A stretch of 64,000 bases of DNA from Pseudarthrobacter sp. W1I19. GTDB lineage: Bacteria; Actinomycetota; Actinomycetes; Actinomycetales; Micrococcaceae. Positions 38,943 to 48,493 of the stretch are shown piece by piece (the stretch's first letter is position 1; the number at the start of each line of letters is the position of its first letter). A model generated the notes under the pieces. The model made no database searches. It saw only the letters and a program-made list of their open reading frames with translations, and was not told the origin of the DNA. The stretch covers positions 1,736,001-1,800,000 of the forward strand of contig NZ_JAUSZR010000001.1 of the NCBI RefSeq assembly GCF_030817835.1, read 5' to 3'. The translations under genes and the position numbers were made by a program.

Positions 38943-40163
38943 ATGGCATACAGGAAAGACGGCAGGAACCCGGTGGCAGCAAAGAGTCTTGACGACGTCC
39001 TTCCGAAGCTCCGCCGCAGGCCGGACGTGGAAGCACCCAACCTGCAGGCCTGGGATGCGACCGACCGCCTGCTGCTTGACACGGCAGCCGGGCGGATGCG
39101 GCCGGGAACCAGCATGGCGGTGATCGGCGACCGCTACGGCGCCCTGACCCTGGGAGCGCTGGCGGTGCTTGATCCCGGAACCGTGAGCGTGCACCAGGAC
39201 CTCATCACCAGCGAACAGGCGCTGCGCCTGAACGCTGCCAAGGTGTTCGGTGATGCAGAAGCCGGCTTCACCCAGCGGCCTCTTGGCCCCGAACTGCTTC
39301 ATGGTGCCGGCATTGTCCTGCTGCAGCTGCCCAAGACCCTTGCCGAGCTGGACCAGATCGCCGAGGCAGTGGCACGCTACGCCGCGCCGGACGTAGTGCT
39401 CCTGGCCGGCGGCCGGGTGAAGCACATGTCGCTGGGGATGAATTCGGTCCTGGAACGCCACTTCAGTTCTGTCACGCCGCAACTGGCACGGCAGAAATCG
39501 CGCGTCATCCTGGCCAGCGGTCCACAGAGGACGGGGGAGCCGGAGCGCTTCCCGGTCGTCGAACACCTCGCCGAAATAGACCTCGACGTCGCCGCCCACG
39601 GCGCAGTCTTCGCCGGCCCAAAGCTGGACATCGGCACCAGGTTCCTGCTGACGTTCCTGCCCTCCATGCGGCCCGCGCGGCACGCCATCGACCTTGGCTG
39701 CGGCACCGGCATCCTTGCCGCGATGTATGCCCGGCAGCACCCGGGCTCAATCGTGACCGCCACGGACCAGTCAGCCGCAGCCGTGGCGTCCGCGCTGGCC
39801 ACGGCCAGCGCGAACGGCCTGGCGGAGCAGGTCCGGGTCCTGCAGGATGATGCGATGGCCACACTGGCCGACGCCAGCGCGGATCTGATCATCCTGAATC
39901 CGCCGTTCCACGTCGGTGCCGGCGTCCATGCCGGAGCGGGCCTGAAGCTCATCGAAGCAGCTGGCCGTGTACTGGCCCCGGGCGGTGAGCTCTGGACCGT
40001 CTACAACCGCCACTTGGCCTACGTTCCCGCACTCGAGCGCCACATCGGACCCACAGTGGTAAAGGGCCGGAACCCCAAATTCACAGTGGCCCTGAGCACC
40101 CGTCGGGGCCCCAGCGACCCTGCCGGAGCCATTGCCGCGGCAGCGGAGCGCCCCGCCCCATAG
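38943..40163 (+). CDS. RlmG/RsmC-like SAM-dependent methyltransferase
   Basis: A 406-residue two-domain methyltransferase. The N-terminal half (about 1-210) is the degenerate methyltransferase-like domain seen in RsmC and RlmG. The C-terminal half has the SAM motif DLGCGTG at 250-256 and NPPFH at 319-323, which marks N2-guanine or N6-adenine methylation. 23S or 16S rRNA guanine N2-methylation is the best guess by family. The start is uncertain: ATG 38943 has GGAAG eleven bases upstream; a GTG at about 38972 is an alternative. It follows the flavoprotein gene by 22 bases, but shared function is not obvious. Confidence 0.82.
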   Translation: MAYRKDGRNPVAAKSLDDVLPKLRRRPDVEAPNLQAWDATDRLLLDTAAGRMRPGTSMAVIGDRYGALTLGALAVLDPGTVSVHQDLITSEQALRLNAAKVFGDAEAGFTQRPLGPELLHGAGIVLLQLPKTLAELDQIAEAVARYAAPDVVLLAGGRVKHMSLGMNSVLERHFSSVTPQLARQKSRVILASGPQRTGEPERFPVVEHLAEIDLDVAAHGAVFAGPKLDIGTRFLLTFLPSMRPARHAIDLGCGTGILAAMYARQHPGSIVTATDQSAAAVASALATASANGLAEQVRVLQDDAMATLADASADLIILNPPFHVGAGVHAGAGLKLIEAAGRVLAPGGELWTVYNRHLAYVPALERHIGPTVVKGRNPKFTVALSTRRGPSDPAGAIAAAAERPAP

Positions 40164-40279
40164 CCGCTGCGCTTTCCCACACAATGTGCCGCGCCGTCGG
40201 CCGTTCCTGTGGGTCTGTGCCGGTGCGTAACGTACGATTCAGACATCACTAACTTTGTGCCGAAGACGAAGGGGACGCC

Positions 40280-41533
40280 GTGACTGAGATCCGCCAATCC
40301 TCACCAAGGCGCGGCACGAACCTGCCCCGGATGGGCGACTTCAACCTCACGGTGATCCTTGACGCCATCCGGAGGTCCTCAGGCGGGCTGAGCAGGGTGG
40401 AACTCGCCCAGATCGTGGGACTCTCGCCGCAGACCATCTCGAACATCTCCCGCCGCCTCCTGGACCAGAACCTCATTGTCGAAGCCGGCAAGGAAGGCAG
40501 CGGCCCCGGAAAACCCCGCACCATCCTCCGCCTCAACCCCCGCGGGATGTACGCTGTGGGCGTTCACCTGGATCCCGCCGTGACCACCTTCGTGGTCCTG
40601 GACCTGGTGGGTGCGGTGGTGCAGCACTCCCGCATCAAGACACCCGGCGGCAACGATCCCTCGGCTGTCATTTCGACCATCGCCGCCGAGATCGCCCAGC
40701 TGGTGGAAGACTCCGGCGTGGACCAGGAGAGGATCGCAGGCCTCGGCGTGGCGGCACCGGGCCCCATCGACCTGGACAACGGCACAGTGGTCGACCCGCC
40801 GCTCCTTCCCGGCTGGGACCGGGTGGAACTGCGCAACGCCCTGTCCCAGGCCACCGGATACTCCGTCCTGATGGACAAGGACGTCACCAGCGCGGCCGTG
40901 GCCGAAACCTGGGCCGGCGGCCCCAGCGGAGCGGGCAGCTTCATTTTTATGTACATGGGCACCGGTATCGGCTGTGGAATCGTGCTCAACGACGAGGTGG
41001 TGCGGGGCACGTCCGGCAACGCCGGCGAAATCGGCCATATCGTGGTGGACCCGGACGGCCCGCCGTGCGACTGCGGCCTGCGGGGCTGCGTCAAGTCCTC
41101 CTGCATCCCGCAGGTCCTGGTGGCCGAGGCCGAGGCCGCCGGCATCCTGGACGGCTCCCGCTCGGGCAACAGCGGCGCCGAAATCCAGCAGAGCTTCTCT
41201 GCGCTGTGCGACCTGGCCGACGAGGGAAATGAACAGGCCATCGCCATCATCGACAAGTCCGCCGTGCTGGTGGCACGGGCAGCCTCCGTGGTGACCAACA
41301 CGCTGGACGTGGAGCGGGTGGTGTTTGGCGGACCATTCTGGAGCCGCCTGGCCGAACGCTACCTTGAGAAGATACCGGCCCTGCTGGATGCCAACAGTGA
41401 CACCCGGCTGATCCATCCCATCGAGGTGGTGGGCACCGGGGTGGGCGAAGACGTGGGCGCAATCGGTGCGGCCTCCCTGGTTCTGGAACATACACTGGCG
41501 CCGAGGGCCCAAAGACTGCTCCTGGAGAGCTGA
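40280..41533 (+). CDS. ROK-family transcriptional regulator
   Basis: Sugar-responsive repressor of the NagC/XylR type, 417 residues. An N-terminal winged helix-turn-helix is at about 22-75 (LSRVELAQIVGLSPQTISNISRRLLDQNLI). The ROK sugar-kinase-like domain follows with GVAAPGPID, MDKDVTSAAVAE, MYMGTGIGCGIVLNDEVVRG and the zinc-type GNAGEIGHIVVDPDGPPCDCGLRGC. It lies just upstream of a sugar ABC importer in the same direction (107 bases), so local control of that importer by its sugar is probable. A hairpin (41539-41561) follows the gene. Confidence 0.9.
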   Translation: MTEIRQSSPRRGTNLPRMGDFNLTVILDAIRRSSGGLSRVELAQIVGLSPQTISNISRRLLDQNLIVEAGKEGSGPGKPRTILRLNPRGMYAVGVHLDPAVTTFVVLDLVGAVVQHSRIKTPGGNDPSAVISTIAAEIAQLVEDSGVDQERIAGLGVAAPGPIDLDNGTVVDPPLLPGWDRVELRNALSQATGYSVLMDKDVTSAAVAETWAGGPSGAGSFIFMYMGTGIGCGIVLNDEVVRGTSGNAGEIGHIVVDPDGPPCDCGLRGCVKSSCIPQVLVAEAEAAGILDGSRSGNSGAEIQQSFSALCDLADEGNEQAIAIIDKSAVLVARAASVVTNTLDVERVVFGGPFWSRLAERYLEKIPALLDANSDTRLIHPIEVVGTGVGEDVGAIGAASLVLEHTLAPRAQRLLLES

Positions 41534-41640
41534 GGGGGCTGCCCGCCCTTGTCCCGGGCAGGACTCCCATCTAGCATTTGCGTATTGCCGCGGCTGGGGC
41601 CCGCTGACAAAGGGGTCCGCAGCCTTCGATCGAATGGAGC

Positions 41641-42996
41641 ATGATGCGTCGCCCGGCCCTGAAGACCCTGTCCCTCATCGCTTCCGCACTGTTCCTCCTC
41701 ACCGCGTGTACGCCGGCGGCTCCCGACGACGGCTCCAAGACCCTGAAGGTGGTCTACCAGAAAACCGACTCCTTCACCGCACTGGAGACAATGTTCCAGG
41801 CCGCCAAGAAGGAGTTCGAGGCGGCCAACCAGGGAGTCACCGTTGAGCTGCAGCCCATCCAGGGCAACGACGACGATTACGGCACCAAGCTGGCCCTTGC
41901 CTTGAGATCGCCGTCCACCGCACCGGACGTCTTCTACGAGGACACGTTCAAGGTCCGCTCCGACGTCGACGCCGGCTACCTCCTGAAGCTGGACAGCCAC
42001 CTTGATGGCTGGGCGGACTGGGAAAAGTTCGACGACGGCGCCAAGGCAGCAGGGCGCGCGGACGACGGCGGTACGTACGCAGTGCCCCTGGGCACCGATA
42101 CCCGGGCCATCTGGTACAACAAAAAGGTCTTCGAAGCCGCCGGCATCAGCCTTCCGTGGCAGCCGCGCAACTGGCAGGACATCCTGGATACGGCACGGAA
42201 GATCAAAGCGGATGACCCCTCGGTGGTCCCGTTCAACATGTACGCCGGGAAAGGCACCGGCGAAGGCACCGTCATGCAGGGGTTTTATGAACTGCTCTAC
42301 GGCACCGGCTCCACCCTCTACGACGAGGAGTCCAAAAAATGGGTGGTGGGATCCGCCGGCTTCAAGGATTCGCTGGGCTTCCTCAAGACCCTCTATGACG
42401 AAGGGCTCGCAGTGACGCCGGCCGAAGCCCTCGACGCGAACGTCTGGAAAAAGGTGTTCGGCGAATGGTTCCCGGACGGAAAACTGGGCGCCACTGTGGA
42501 AGGCTCCTACGCGCCGTCGTTCTGGCAGGACGGCGGCAGCTACGAATGGCCCGGCTACGCACAGGACATGGCGGTTGCCCCGTTCCCCACACAGGACGGC
42601 CGCGAGCCGGGTGCCGTGAGCATGTCCGGGGGTTGGACGCTGGCCATCGGAGCAGGGACCAAAGAAGCCGACCTCGCCTTCAAATTCCTGAGCACGGCAC
42701 TCAACCGGGACAACTCCCTGAAATTCACCCTGGACAGTTCCCAGATCGCGGTCAGGAGCGACGTTGCGGAGGACTCCGGCTACCAGGGGGCCAATCCGTT
42801 CGTGAAGGATGTGTCCGGGCTCGTCTCGGTCACCCGCTACCGCCCGGCCACGTCCGACTACCCCCGCATCTCCGCGGCGGTCCAGGAGGCAACGGAGGTT
42901 GTGATCACCGGAGCCAAGTCGCCCGACCAGGCGGCGGCAGAGTACGACGCGGCCGTGGCGGACATCGTGGGCGGCGACAAGACCGTCTGGAAGTAG
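41641..42996 (+). CDS. Sugar ABC transporter substrate-binding lipoprotein (CUT1 type)
   Basis: Extracytoplasmic solute receptor of 451 residues. The N-terminus MMRRPALKTLSLIASALFLLTAC is a lipoprotein signal with lipobox LTAC, so the mature protein is lipid-anchored. The remainder is a family 1 binding protein (DVFYEDTFKVRSDVDAGYLLKLD, VPLGTDTRAIWYNKKVFEAAG, GATVEGSYAPSFWQ). The start may be ATG 41641 or the adjacent ATG 41644, which is better spaced from GGAG. Substrate unknown. Four bases separate it from the first permease. Confidence 0.93.
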   Translation: MMRRPALKTLSLIASALFLLTACTPAAPDDGSKTLKVVYQKTDSFTALETMFQAAKKEFEAANQGVTVELQPIQGNDDDYGTKLALALRSPSTAPDVFYEDTFKVRSDVDAGYLLKLDSHLDGWADWEKFDDGAKAAGRADDGGTYAVPLGTDTRAIWYNKKVFEAAGISLPWQPRNWQDILDTARKIKADDPSVVPFNMYAGKGTGEGTVMQGFYELLYGTGSTLYDEESKKWVVGSAGFKDSLGFLKTLYDEGLAVTPAEALDANVWKKVFGEWFPDGKLGATVEGSYAPSFWQDGGSYEWPGYAQDMAVAPFPTQDGREPGAVSMSGGWTLAIGAGTKEADLAFKFLSTALNRDNSLKFTLDSSQIAVRSDVAEDSGYQGANPFVKDVSGLVSVTRYRPATSDYPRISAAVQEATEVVITGAKSPDQAAAEYDAAVADIVGGDKTVWK

Positions 42997-42999
42997 CCG

Positions 43000-43881
43000 G
43001 TGCCGGCCCGAATCGGGGGACGCGGGCTGCTGCGCTACCTGCCCGTCCTGCCTGCCCTGCTGCTTTTGCTGGTGTTCCTGGCCGGTCCGGTGTTCTGGGC
43101 TTTCCAGGCGTCCTTTACCAATACCGGGCTGACGGGCAGGAATGCGCGGAACCCCGGCTGGGTGGGGCTGGAGAACTACCAGCGGCTGCTGCTGGACCCC
43201 GTGTTTCCCCTCTCGCTGTGGCTGACAGTCCTGTTCGTCGGGGCTTCTGCTGTCCTGGGCCAGAACCTGCTGGGGCTGGCCCTCGCGGTGCTGATGCGGC
43301 ATGCACGCCGGGCCGTGTCCGCAGCCGTGGGCACTGCGGTAGTAGCTGCGTGGGTGCTGCCCGAGATCGTGGCGGCCTTCGCCGCCTACGCCTACTTCAG
43401 CCGGGACGGCACATTGAACCAGTTGCTGGGCGGACTGGGGATGGGACAGCCGGACTGGCTCTATTCATGGCCGATGGCGGCCGTGGTGCTGGCGAATATC
43501 TGGCGTGGCACGGCCTTTTCCATGCTGGTGTACCGGGCGGCCCTGAACGACATTCCCACGGAAGTGGCCGAGGCCGCCCAGATGGACGGCGCCGGCGGCT
43601 GGAAGCGGCTGGCTTTCATCACGCTGCCCATGATCCGGGGCAGTATCGCCACCAACCTGATGCTGGTCACCTTGCAGACGCTTGCCGTGTTCACCCTGAT
43701 CTGGGTGATGACCGCCGGTGGGCCGGCCAACGCCAGCACCACCCTCCCGGTCCTGGCCTACCAGGAAGCCTTCAAGTTCGGTGACATCGGGTACGGGACT
43801 GCCGTGGCTTCGGTGCTGCTTCTTATCGGTGCGGTGTTCGGTGTCGGCTATATCCGGCTGCTGAGGGAGGGGAAGCGTTGA
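43000..43881 (+). CDS. Sugar ABC transporter permease (MalF-like)
   Basis: Six predicted membrane segments in 293 residues, starting at GTG 43000. The EAA loop that contacts the ATPase is present as EVAEAAQMDGAGGWKRLAFITLPMIR (about residue 188). The protein forms a channel with the next permease. It overlaps the next gene by four bases. Confidence 0.93.
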   Translation: MPARIGGRGLLRYLPVLPALLLLLVFLAGPVFWAFQASFTNTGLTGRNARNPGWVGLENYQRLLLDPVFPLSLWLTVLFVGASAVLGQNLLGLALAVLMRHARRAVSAAVGTAVVAAWVLPEIVAAFAAYAYFSRDGTLNQLLGGLGMGQPDWLYSWPMAAVVLANIWRGTAFSMLVYRAALNDIPTEVAEAAQMDGAGGWKRLAFITLPMIRGSIATNLMLVTLQTLAVFTLIWVMTAGGPANASTTLPVLAYQEAFKFGDIGYGTAVASVLLLIGAVFGVGYIRLLREGKR

Positions 43882-44759
43882 CCGCACCGGCACGGGCGTC
43901 CGGAACTGCCCTCGTCGAAAAGGCCCCCCGCCCGCGCAGGCCCGGGAACAGCCGTGTCAGTCCCGCAGATGTGGCCCTGCTGGTCCTCGGCGCCTGTTTT
44001 GTGCTGCCGCTGCTGTGGCTGGTCCTGGCTTCCTTCGACGCGGACGCAGGCCACGAGACAAGAGTACCTGCCGCCCTCACCCTGGAGAATTTCGCCGCGG
44101 TGATAACGCCGGGGCTGCTGTTGCAGCCGTTGTGGAACAGCCTGCTCCTTTCCGCCGGGACGGCCACGGCCACGCTGGCGGCCGCCGTACTGGCCGCGTA
44201 TCCACTGTCCCGCTATCGGTCCCGGTTCAACACGCCGTTCATGTACGCGGTGCTGCTCGGGACCTGCCTTCCCATCACGGCCATCATGGTGCCGGTCTAC
44301 GGACTTTTCGTCCAGCTGGAGCTGCTGGATTCAATGCCGGCCACCATGCTGTTTATGGCCGCCACCGCCCTGCCGATGGCCATCTGGATGACCCGGAACT
44401 TCATGGACGCCGTGCCGGTGTCCCTCGAGGAGGCGGCATGGGTGGACGGCGCATCCAGGATGACGGCGCTGCGCACCATTGTCCTGCCGCTGATGCGGCA
44501 AGGACTCGCCGTGGTGTTCATTTTTGTGTTCATCCAGGCCTGGGGAAACTTCTTCGTCCCGTTTGTGCTGCTCCTGTCCGAGGCGAAGCAGCCCGCGGCG
44601 GTATCCATCTTCAGCTTCTTCGGACAGCACGGGGCAGTTGCCTACGGCCAGCTCGCCGCCTTCTCCATCCTGTACTCGCTGCCGGTGCTGGCCTTGTACG
44701 TCGTTGTGGCCAGGGGTGCCGGGAGCTCATTTGCCTTGTCCGGCGCGGTGCGGGGTTAG
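43878..44759 (+). CDS. Sugar ABC transporter permease (MalG-like)
   Basis: A 293-residue permease with six membrane segments. The EAA motif reads VSLEEAAWVDGASRMTALRTIVLPLMR. The start is TTG at 43878, overlapping the previous stop (TTGA). The first 30 residues are basic and Pro/Arg-rich. No ATP-binding subunit follows: the next gene is on the other strand, so the importer must use an ATPase encoded elsewhere, such as an MsiK-type shared protein. Confidence 0.93.
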   Translation: MTAPARASGTALVEKAPRPRRPGNSRVSPADVALLVLGACFVLPLLWLVLASFDADAGHETRVPAALTLENFAAVITPGLLLQPLWNSLLLSAGTATATLAAAVLAAYPLSRYRSRFNTPFMYAVLLGTCLPITAIMVPVYGLFVQLELLDSMPATMLFMAATALPMAIWMTRNFMDAVPVSLEEAAWVDGASRMTALRTIVLPLMRQGLAVVFIFVFIQAWGNFFVPFVLLLSEAKQPAAVSIFSFFGQHGAVAYGQLAAFSILYSLPVLALYVVVARGAGSSFALSGAVRG

Positions 44760-44766
44760 CCGCCTG

Positions 44767-44970
44767 CTAGTCGATGTCCTCGACAACCACGCCAAAGGGG
44801 ATGCTGTCGTCAAGGTGTGCCTGATGGCCGGTTGAGCCTGGGTTGTAGACAACCCGGACTCCGTGGAGCTTGTCCGCGGCTGACTGCTGCAGGACAGGCT
44901 TGACAGTGTTGATGAACATCTCGCTTTTGTCGGCGAGAAACTCCTTGTAACTGGCTGGAAGCTCGCTCAT
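44767..44970 (-). CDS. Small conserved-looking protein of unknown function
   Basis: A 67-residue protein, not recognised. It begins MSELPASYKEFLADKSEMF, is mixed alpha/beta in composition and acidic, and has no membrane segment, cysteine pair or zinc motif. The codon use is that of a real gene. It is convergent with the permease gene with seven bases between them, and 141 bases from the MoxR gene in the other direction. No role is assigned. Confidence 0.65.
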   Translation of the reverse strand: MSELPASYKEFLADKSEMFINTVKPVLQQSAADKLHGVRVVYNPGSTGHQAHLDDSIPFGVVVEDID

Positions 44971-45111
44971 GTCAAAAGAATAGACCTGGGGAGCTCCGGT
45001 GGGGAGGGGTCCCCATTGCCCGAACCCGCGGATGCGTCTTGGATAGGATGGCGGCGGAGTGCGGTCAGGCCGTGCCGCACGCCCAACACACAGCCATCAG
45101 GGGGAATCGCA

Positions 45112-46119
45112 GTGCTTCAAACCAGCTCTTCGGCAAGAATCGAACCGGCAGAGCTGGCACGGGCGCAACAGGTTGCAGCCAGCATTTCCAGGAGCTTCGA
45201 CGCCAAGATGGTGGGGCAGTCCCGGCTGCGGGAATCGCTGCTGGTGGGCCTGCTCACCGGCGGCCACATCCTGCTGGAAAGCGTTCCGGGCCTGGCCAAA
45301 ACCACCGCTGCCCAGACCGTCGCCGAAGCCATCAGCGCGGAGTTCCGGCGGATCCAGTGCACCCCGGACCTGCTGCCCAGTGACATTGTGGGGACCCAGA
45401 TCTACGACGCCGCCAAGGGCACCTTCGTTACGCAGCTGGGCCCGGTCCACGCCAACATCGTGCTGCTGGACGAGATCAACCGCTCCAGCGCCAAGACCCA
45501 AAGCGCCATGCTGGAGGCCATGCAGGAACGCCAGACGTCCATCGGCGGCCAAGAGTACCGGCTGCCGTCCCCGTTCCTGGTCCTGGCCACCCAGAACCCG
45601 ATAGAGCAGGAAGGCACCTACCAGCTTCCGGAAGCCCAGATGGACCGCTTTATGCTCAAGGACGTCCTGGACTATCCCTCACCGGCGGAGGAAACAGAGA
45701 TCATCCGCCGCCTCGACGCCGGAGTGTTTACCGATGAGCAGAAGCCGGCGGCCGCGGCGTCCCTTGAGGCAGTGGCGCGGGTCCAGGACGTGGTGAAAAA
45801 GATCTATGTTGATCCTGCAGTTGTCAACTACATCGTGGGGTTGGTCTACGTCACCCGGAACGCGCAGCAGTACATTGACCCGCGGCTTGCCGGCTTTATT
45901 GAGTTCGGTGCCAGTCCGCGCGCCAGCATCGCCTTCAGCCAGGCGGCCCGCGCCGTGGCGCTCCTCCAGGGCCGCGACCATGTGATCCCGGAAGATGTGA
46001 AATCGCTCGCCCACCGCGTCCTGCGGCACCGCCTCATCCTGAATTTTGAGGCAGTGGCTGAGCAGGTGCCGGTGGAAACGGTCATCGACGCCGTGGTCGC
46101 CGCCGTCCAGACGCCCTGA
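45112..46119 (+). CDS. MoxR-family AAA+ ATPase
   Basis: Chaperone-type ATPase that works with VWA proteins to insert metal or activate partner complexes. From GTG 45112 (AGGGGG seven bases upstream) it has 335 residues. Walker A is VPGLAKTT at about 58-65, Walker B is IVLLDEINRSSAKTQSAML, and sensor 1 is ATQNPIEQEGTYQLPEAQMDRF. The C-terminal lid ends in RVLRHRLILNFEA. It is the first gene of a six-gene operon with very short spacings or overlaps. Confidence 0.95.
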   Translation: MLQTSSSARIEPAELARAQQVAASISRSFDAKMVGQSRLRESLLVGLLTGGHILLESVPGLAKTTAAQTVAEAISAEFRRIQCTPDLLPSDIVGTQIYDAAKGTFVTQLGPVHANIVLLDEINRSSAKTQSAMLEAMQERQTSIGGQEYRLPSPFLVLATQNPIEQEGTYQLPEAQMDRFMLKDVLDYPSPAEETEIIRRLDAGVFTDEQKPAAAASLEAVARVQDVVKKIYVDPAVVNYIVGLVYVTRNAQQYIDPRLAGFIEFGASPRASIAFSQAARAVALLQGRDHVIPEDVKSLAHRVLRHRLILNFEAVAEQVPVETVIDAVVAAVQTP

Positions 46120-46126
46120 GGTCACC

Positions 46127-46999
46127 ATGACCAGCCTCCTTCACCAGGTGAAGTCGAAGATGGCCATCTTTGCGCACCGCAAGGCCCGCGGCATGCTCGA
46201 CGGCGAATACGGTTCAGTTTTCCGCGGCCGCAGCCTGGACTTCGATGACCTCCGCGCCTATGTCCCGGGAGACGAGGTGCGCGATATCGACTGGAAGGCA
46301 ACAGCCCGCCACGGCTCCCCACTGATCAGGAGGTACGTGGCCGTCCGGCGGCAGACAGTCCTGCTCATCACCGATACCGGGCGCAACATGGCAGCCGAAG
46401 CAGCGGGCGGGGAAACCAAGAAGGACATCGCCATCATGGCGCTGGGGGTTATCGGGTACCTGGCCCACCGTCACGGCGACGTGGTGGGCCTGGTGTGCGG
46501 CGACGCCCAGAAGACAACATCCCTGCCGGCCAAAAGCGGCGAGGCGCACCTCGAAAGGCTCCTGCGCCATGTCCAAGCCAACGCCACCATGGATTCTGCT
46601 GCCAGCCGGCTTGAGGACCAGCTGGAGCATGTGGCCCGCACCGTCAAGGGCCGGTTCCTGTTGTTCGTTGTGGCGGACGAAATAGCGGGCACCCCGTCGC
46701 TGTCAGGGCTGCTCCGCCGGCTCCGGGCGCAGCATGAGATCCTGTGGCTCACGGTCCGTGATGCGGACCTGTCGGCGGAAGCGCCGTGGTACAGCGTGCA
46801 CAATTCCTCGCCACTGATGGGCCACCTGGCCCGGTCCCCGGTAGTGGCCGCAGCATATGCCCAGGCTGTGACGGACAGGGATTCCGGACGGGCGGACATG
46901 CTGCGCCAGGCAGGGATCGCCGGGGGCTCGGTCAGCGGTAGCCCGGAGGTCATCACTGAGCTGTTCGCACTTCTGGAGAGGCACCGCCGTGCAGGCTGA
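46127..46999 (+). CDS. DUF58 domain protein
   Basis: A 290-residue protein whose DUF58 core is unmistakable: GEYGSVFRGRSLDFDDLRAYVPGDEVRDIDWKATARHG near residue 27-64. The remainder is a VWA-like fold, with LLITDTGRNMAAEA standing where MIDAS would be, but the Ser residues are not all kept, so metal binding is doubtful. It is soluble, without membrane segments. It lies 7 bases after the MoxR gene and overlaps the next by 11 bases. MoxR-DUF58 pairs occur widely; their clients are mostly unknown. Confidence 0.93.
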   Translation: MTSLLHQVKSKMAIFAHRKARGMLDGEYGSVFRGRSLDFDDLRAYVPGDEVRDIDWKATARHGSPLIRRYVAVRRQTVLLITDTGRNMAAEAAGGETKKDIAIMALGVIGYLAHRHGDVVGLVCGDAQKTTSLPAKSGEAHLERLLRHVQANATMDSAASRLEDQLEHVARTVKGRFLLFVVADEIAGTPSLSGLLRRLRAQHEILWLTVRDADLSAEAPWYSVHNSSPLMGHLARSPVVAAAYAQAVTDRDSGRADMLRQAGIAGGSVSGSPEVITELFALLERHRRAG

Positions 47000-47456
47000 T
47001 CCTGAATTCCTCGGCCCGCTGCCGTACAGTCCGCTGTGGACGTGGACAGGGCTGGCCCTGCTGCTCCTGCTGGCCGCCTGGTACACCTTTGTTTTCGCCA
47101 GTACCCGGCGTCCTGGGCCCAGGACCCGCGCGGGGTCGGGATCGCTCACCGACCTGCCGGCACTCCAATCGGCGTACCTGCAGCGGATTACTGACGTGGA
47201 GCGGGAGTCAGCCGCAGGAAACATCAGTGCCCGCGCTGCCCACCAGCAGATCAGCCTCCTGCTGCGCCGCTTCGTCCGCGACGCCACCGGCGTGGACGCG
47301 CCGAGAATGACGCACGCCGACCTCGCGAGCCACCCGCTGCCCACGGCCGCGAAGGCCGTCGGCGCGCTGTACCCGGGCGAGTTCGGGCCCGAGCCGCTGC
47401 CCGCCGTCGCAAGCTCCGCCGCGACGGCACGCGAGGCGGTGCGCTCGTGGAGCTGA
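46989..47456 (+). CDS. DUF4381-like single-span membrane protein
   Basis: A 155-residue protein starting at GTG 46989. One membrane segment at about 17-37 (LWTWTGLALLLLLAAWYTFV) is followed by an Arg/Pro/Gly linker and a soluble C-terminal helical domain. Position between DUF58 and VWA genes fits the DUF4381-type component of MoxR operons, although sequence identity is too weak to claim firmly. Confidence 0.8.
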   Translation: MQADPEFLGPLPYSPLWTWTGLALLLLLAAWYTFVFASTRRPGPRTRAGSGSLTDLPALQSAYLQRITDVERESAAGNISARAAHQQISLLLRRFVRDATGVDAPRMTHADLASHPLPTAAKAVGALYPGEFGPEPLPAVASSAATAREAVRSWS

Positions 47457-48493
47457 TGTTCTGGTGGGTGGTTCCCCTGGGTGCGGCCGTGGCAGGCCTC
47501 GCGGCCTGGGCGGCGTGGCGCCCGGGCAGGAACACCAATGCACGACGGCGGCCGGCAGCTCATGCGGACAGGCTCACCCGGCTGCCCGAATACCAGGCCG
47601 CGCTACGGCTGCACCGCCGCCGGCTCGTAGCCGCGGCATCTGCCGGCGGCGTCCTGCTGGCGTCAACCCTGCTGGCGGCCGCCCGTCCTGCGAATGTGGA
47701 CAACGTCCGGCCGGAGCAGCACAACCGCGACATCGTCCTGTGCCTGGACGCTTCCGGATCCATGAGCAGCGCAGACGCGGAGGTGGTGGACGTGTTTGCC
47801 CGGCTGGCAGAGGACTTCAAGGGCGAAAGGATAGGCCTCACCATCTTCGACAGCACAGCCATCCAGGTCTTTCCGCTCACCGATGACTATGAGTACGCCA
47901 GGGAACAGCTGGCACTGGCCCGTGATGCCTTCAACGGGAAACCCGGCACGTCCGGCTTCCTCGACGGGACCTGGAGCGGCCGCGGTTCATCCCTGATCGG
48001 GGATGGCCTCGCCTCATGCATCACCAGCTTTCCATCCTCCCGGGAGCCGGAAGACAGCAGCCAGCAGAACGATGGCCGGCAGAACAACGGTGAGCAGGAC
48101 GGCCTGCAACCGCGCTCGCGGTCTGTGGTCCTGGCCACGGACAACTTTGTTTCGGGGGATCCCATCATGACGCTCCAGGAAGCTGCCGGAATGGCGAAGG
48201 AACGGGACGTGCGTGTATATGCGCTGAACCCGGGGGACTTTGACTACGGTGCCGACGCGGACCAGCCCGGGGCGCAATTGCGTGCGGCCGCCGAGTCCAG
48301 TGGGGGAGCCTACTACGCCCTGGACAGTCCGGAAGCAGTGCCCGGCATTGTGCGGGCCGTGCAGGAAACGGAGAAATCCACCCTTCAGGGCGCGCCGCGG
48401 GCCGTGGTCACCGACGTGCCCAACCTTCCGTTGGCCGTTGCGCTCCTGGCCGGCCTCGTCCTCGCTGTTGCCTCCTGGCGGCTGCGGCCATGA
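47447..48493 (+). CDS. VWA-domain membrane protein (BatA-like)
   Basis: A 348-residue protein, start GTG 47447. It has an N-terminal membrane helix (MFWWVVPLGAAVAGLAAWAAW), a second at about 62-80, a VWA domain with an intact MIDAS (DIVLCLDASGSMSS near residue 100) and a C-terminal helix (LPLAVALLAGLVLAVASW). In the VWA domain there is an unusual insertion rich in Ser, Gln, Asn and Asp at about 202-222, likely a flexible loop. It overlaps both neighbours. Confidence 0.92.
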   Translation: MELMFWWVVPLGAAVAGLAAWAAWRPGRNTNARRRPAAHADRLTRLPEYQAALRLHRRRLVAAASAGGVLLASTLLAAARPANVDNVRPEQHNRDIVLCLDASGSMSSADAEVVDVFARLAEDFKGERIGLTIFDSTAIQVFPLTDDYEYAREQLALARDAFNGKPGTSGFLDGTWSGRGSSLIGDGLASCITSFPSSREPEDSSQQNDGRQNNGEQDGLQPRSRSVVLATDNFVSGDPIMTLQEAAGMAKERDVRVYALNPGDFDYGADADQPGAQLRAAAESSGGAYYALDSPEAVPGIVRAVQETEKSTLQGAPRAVVTDVPNLPLAVALLAGLVLAVASWRLRP

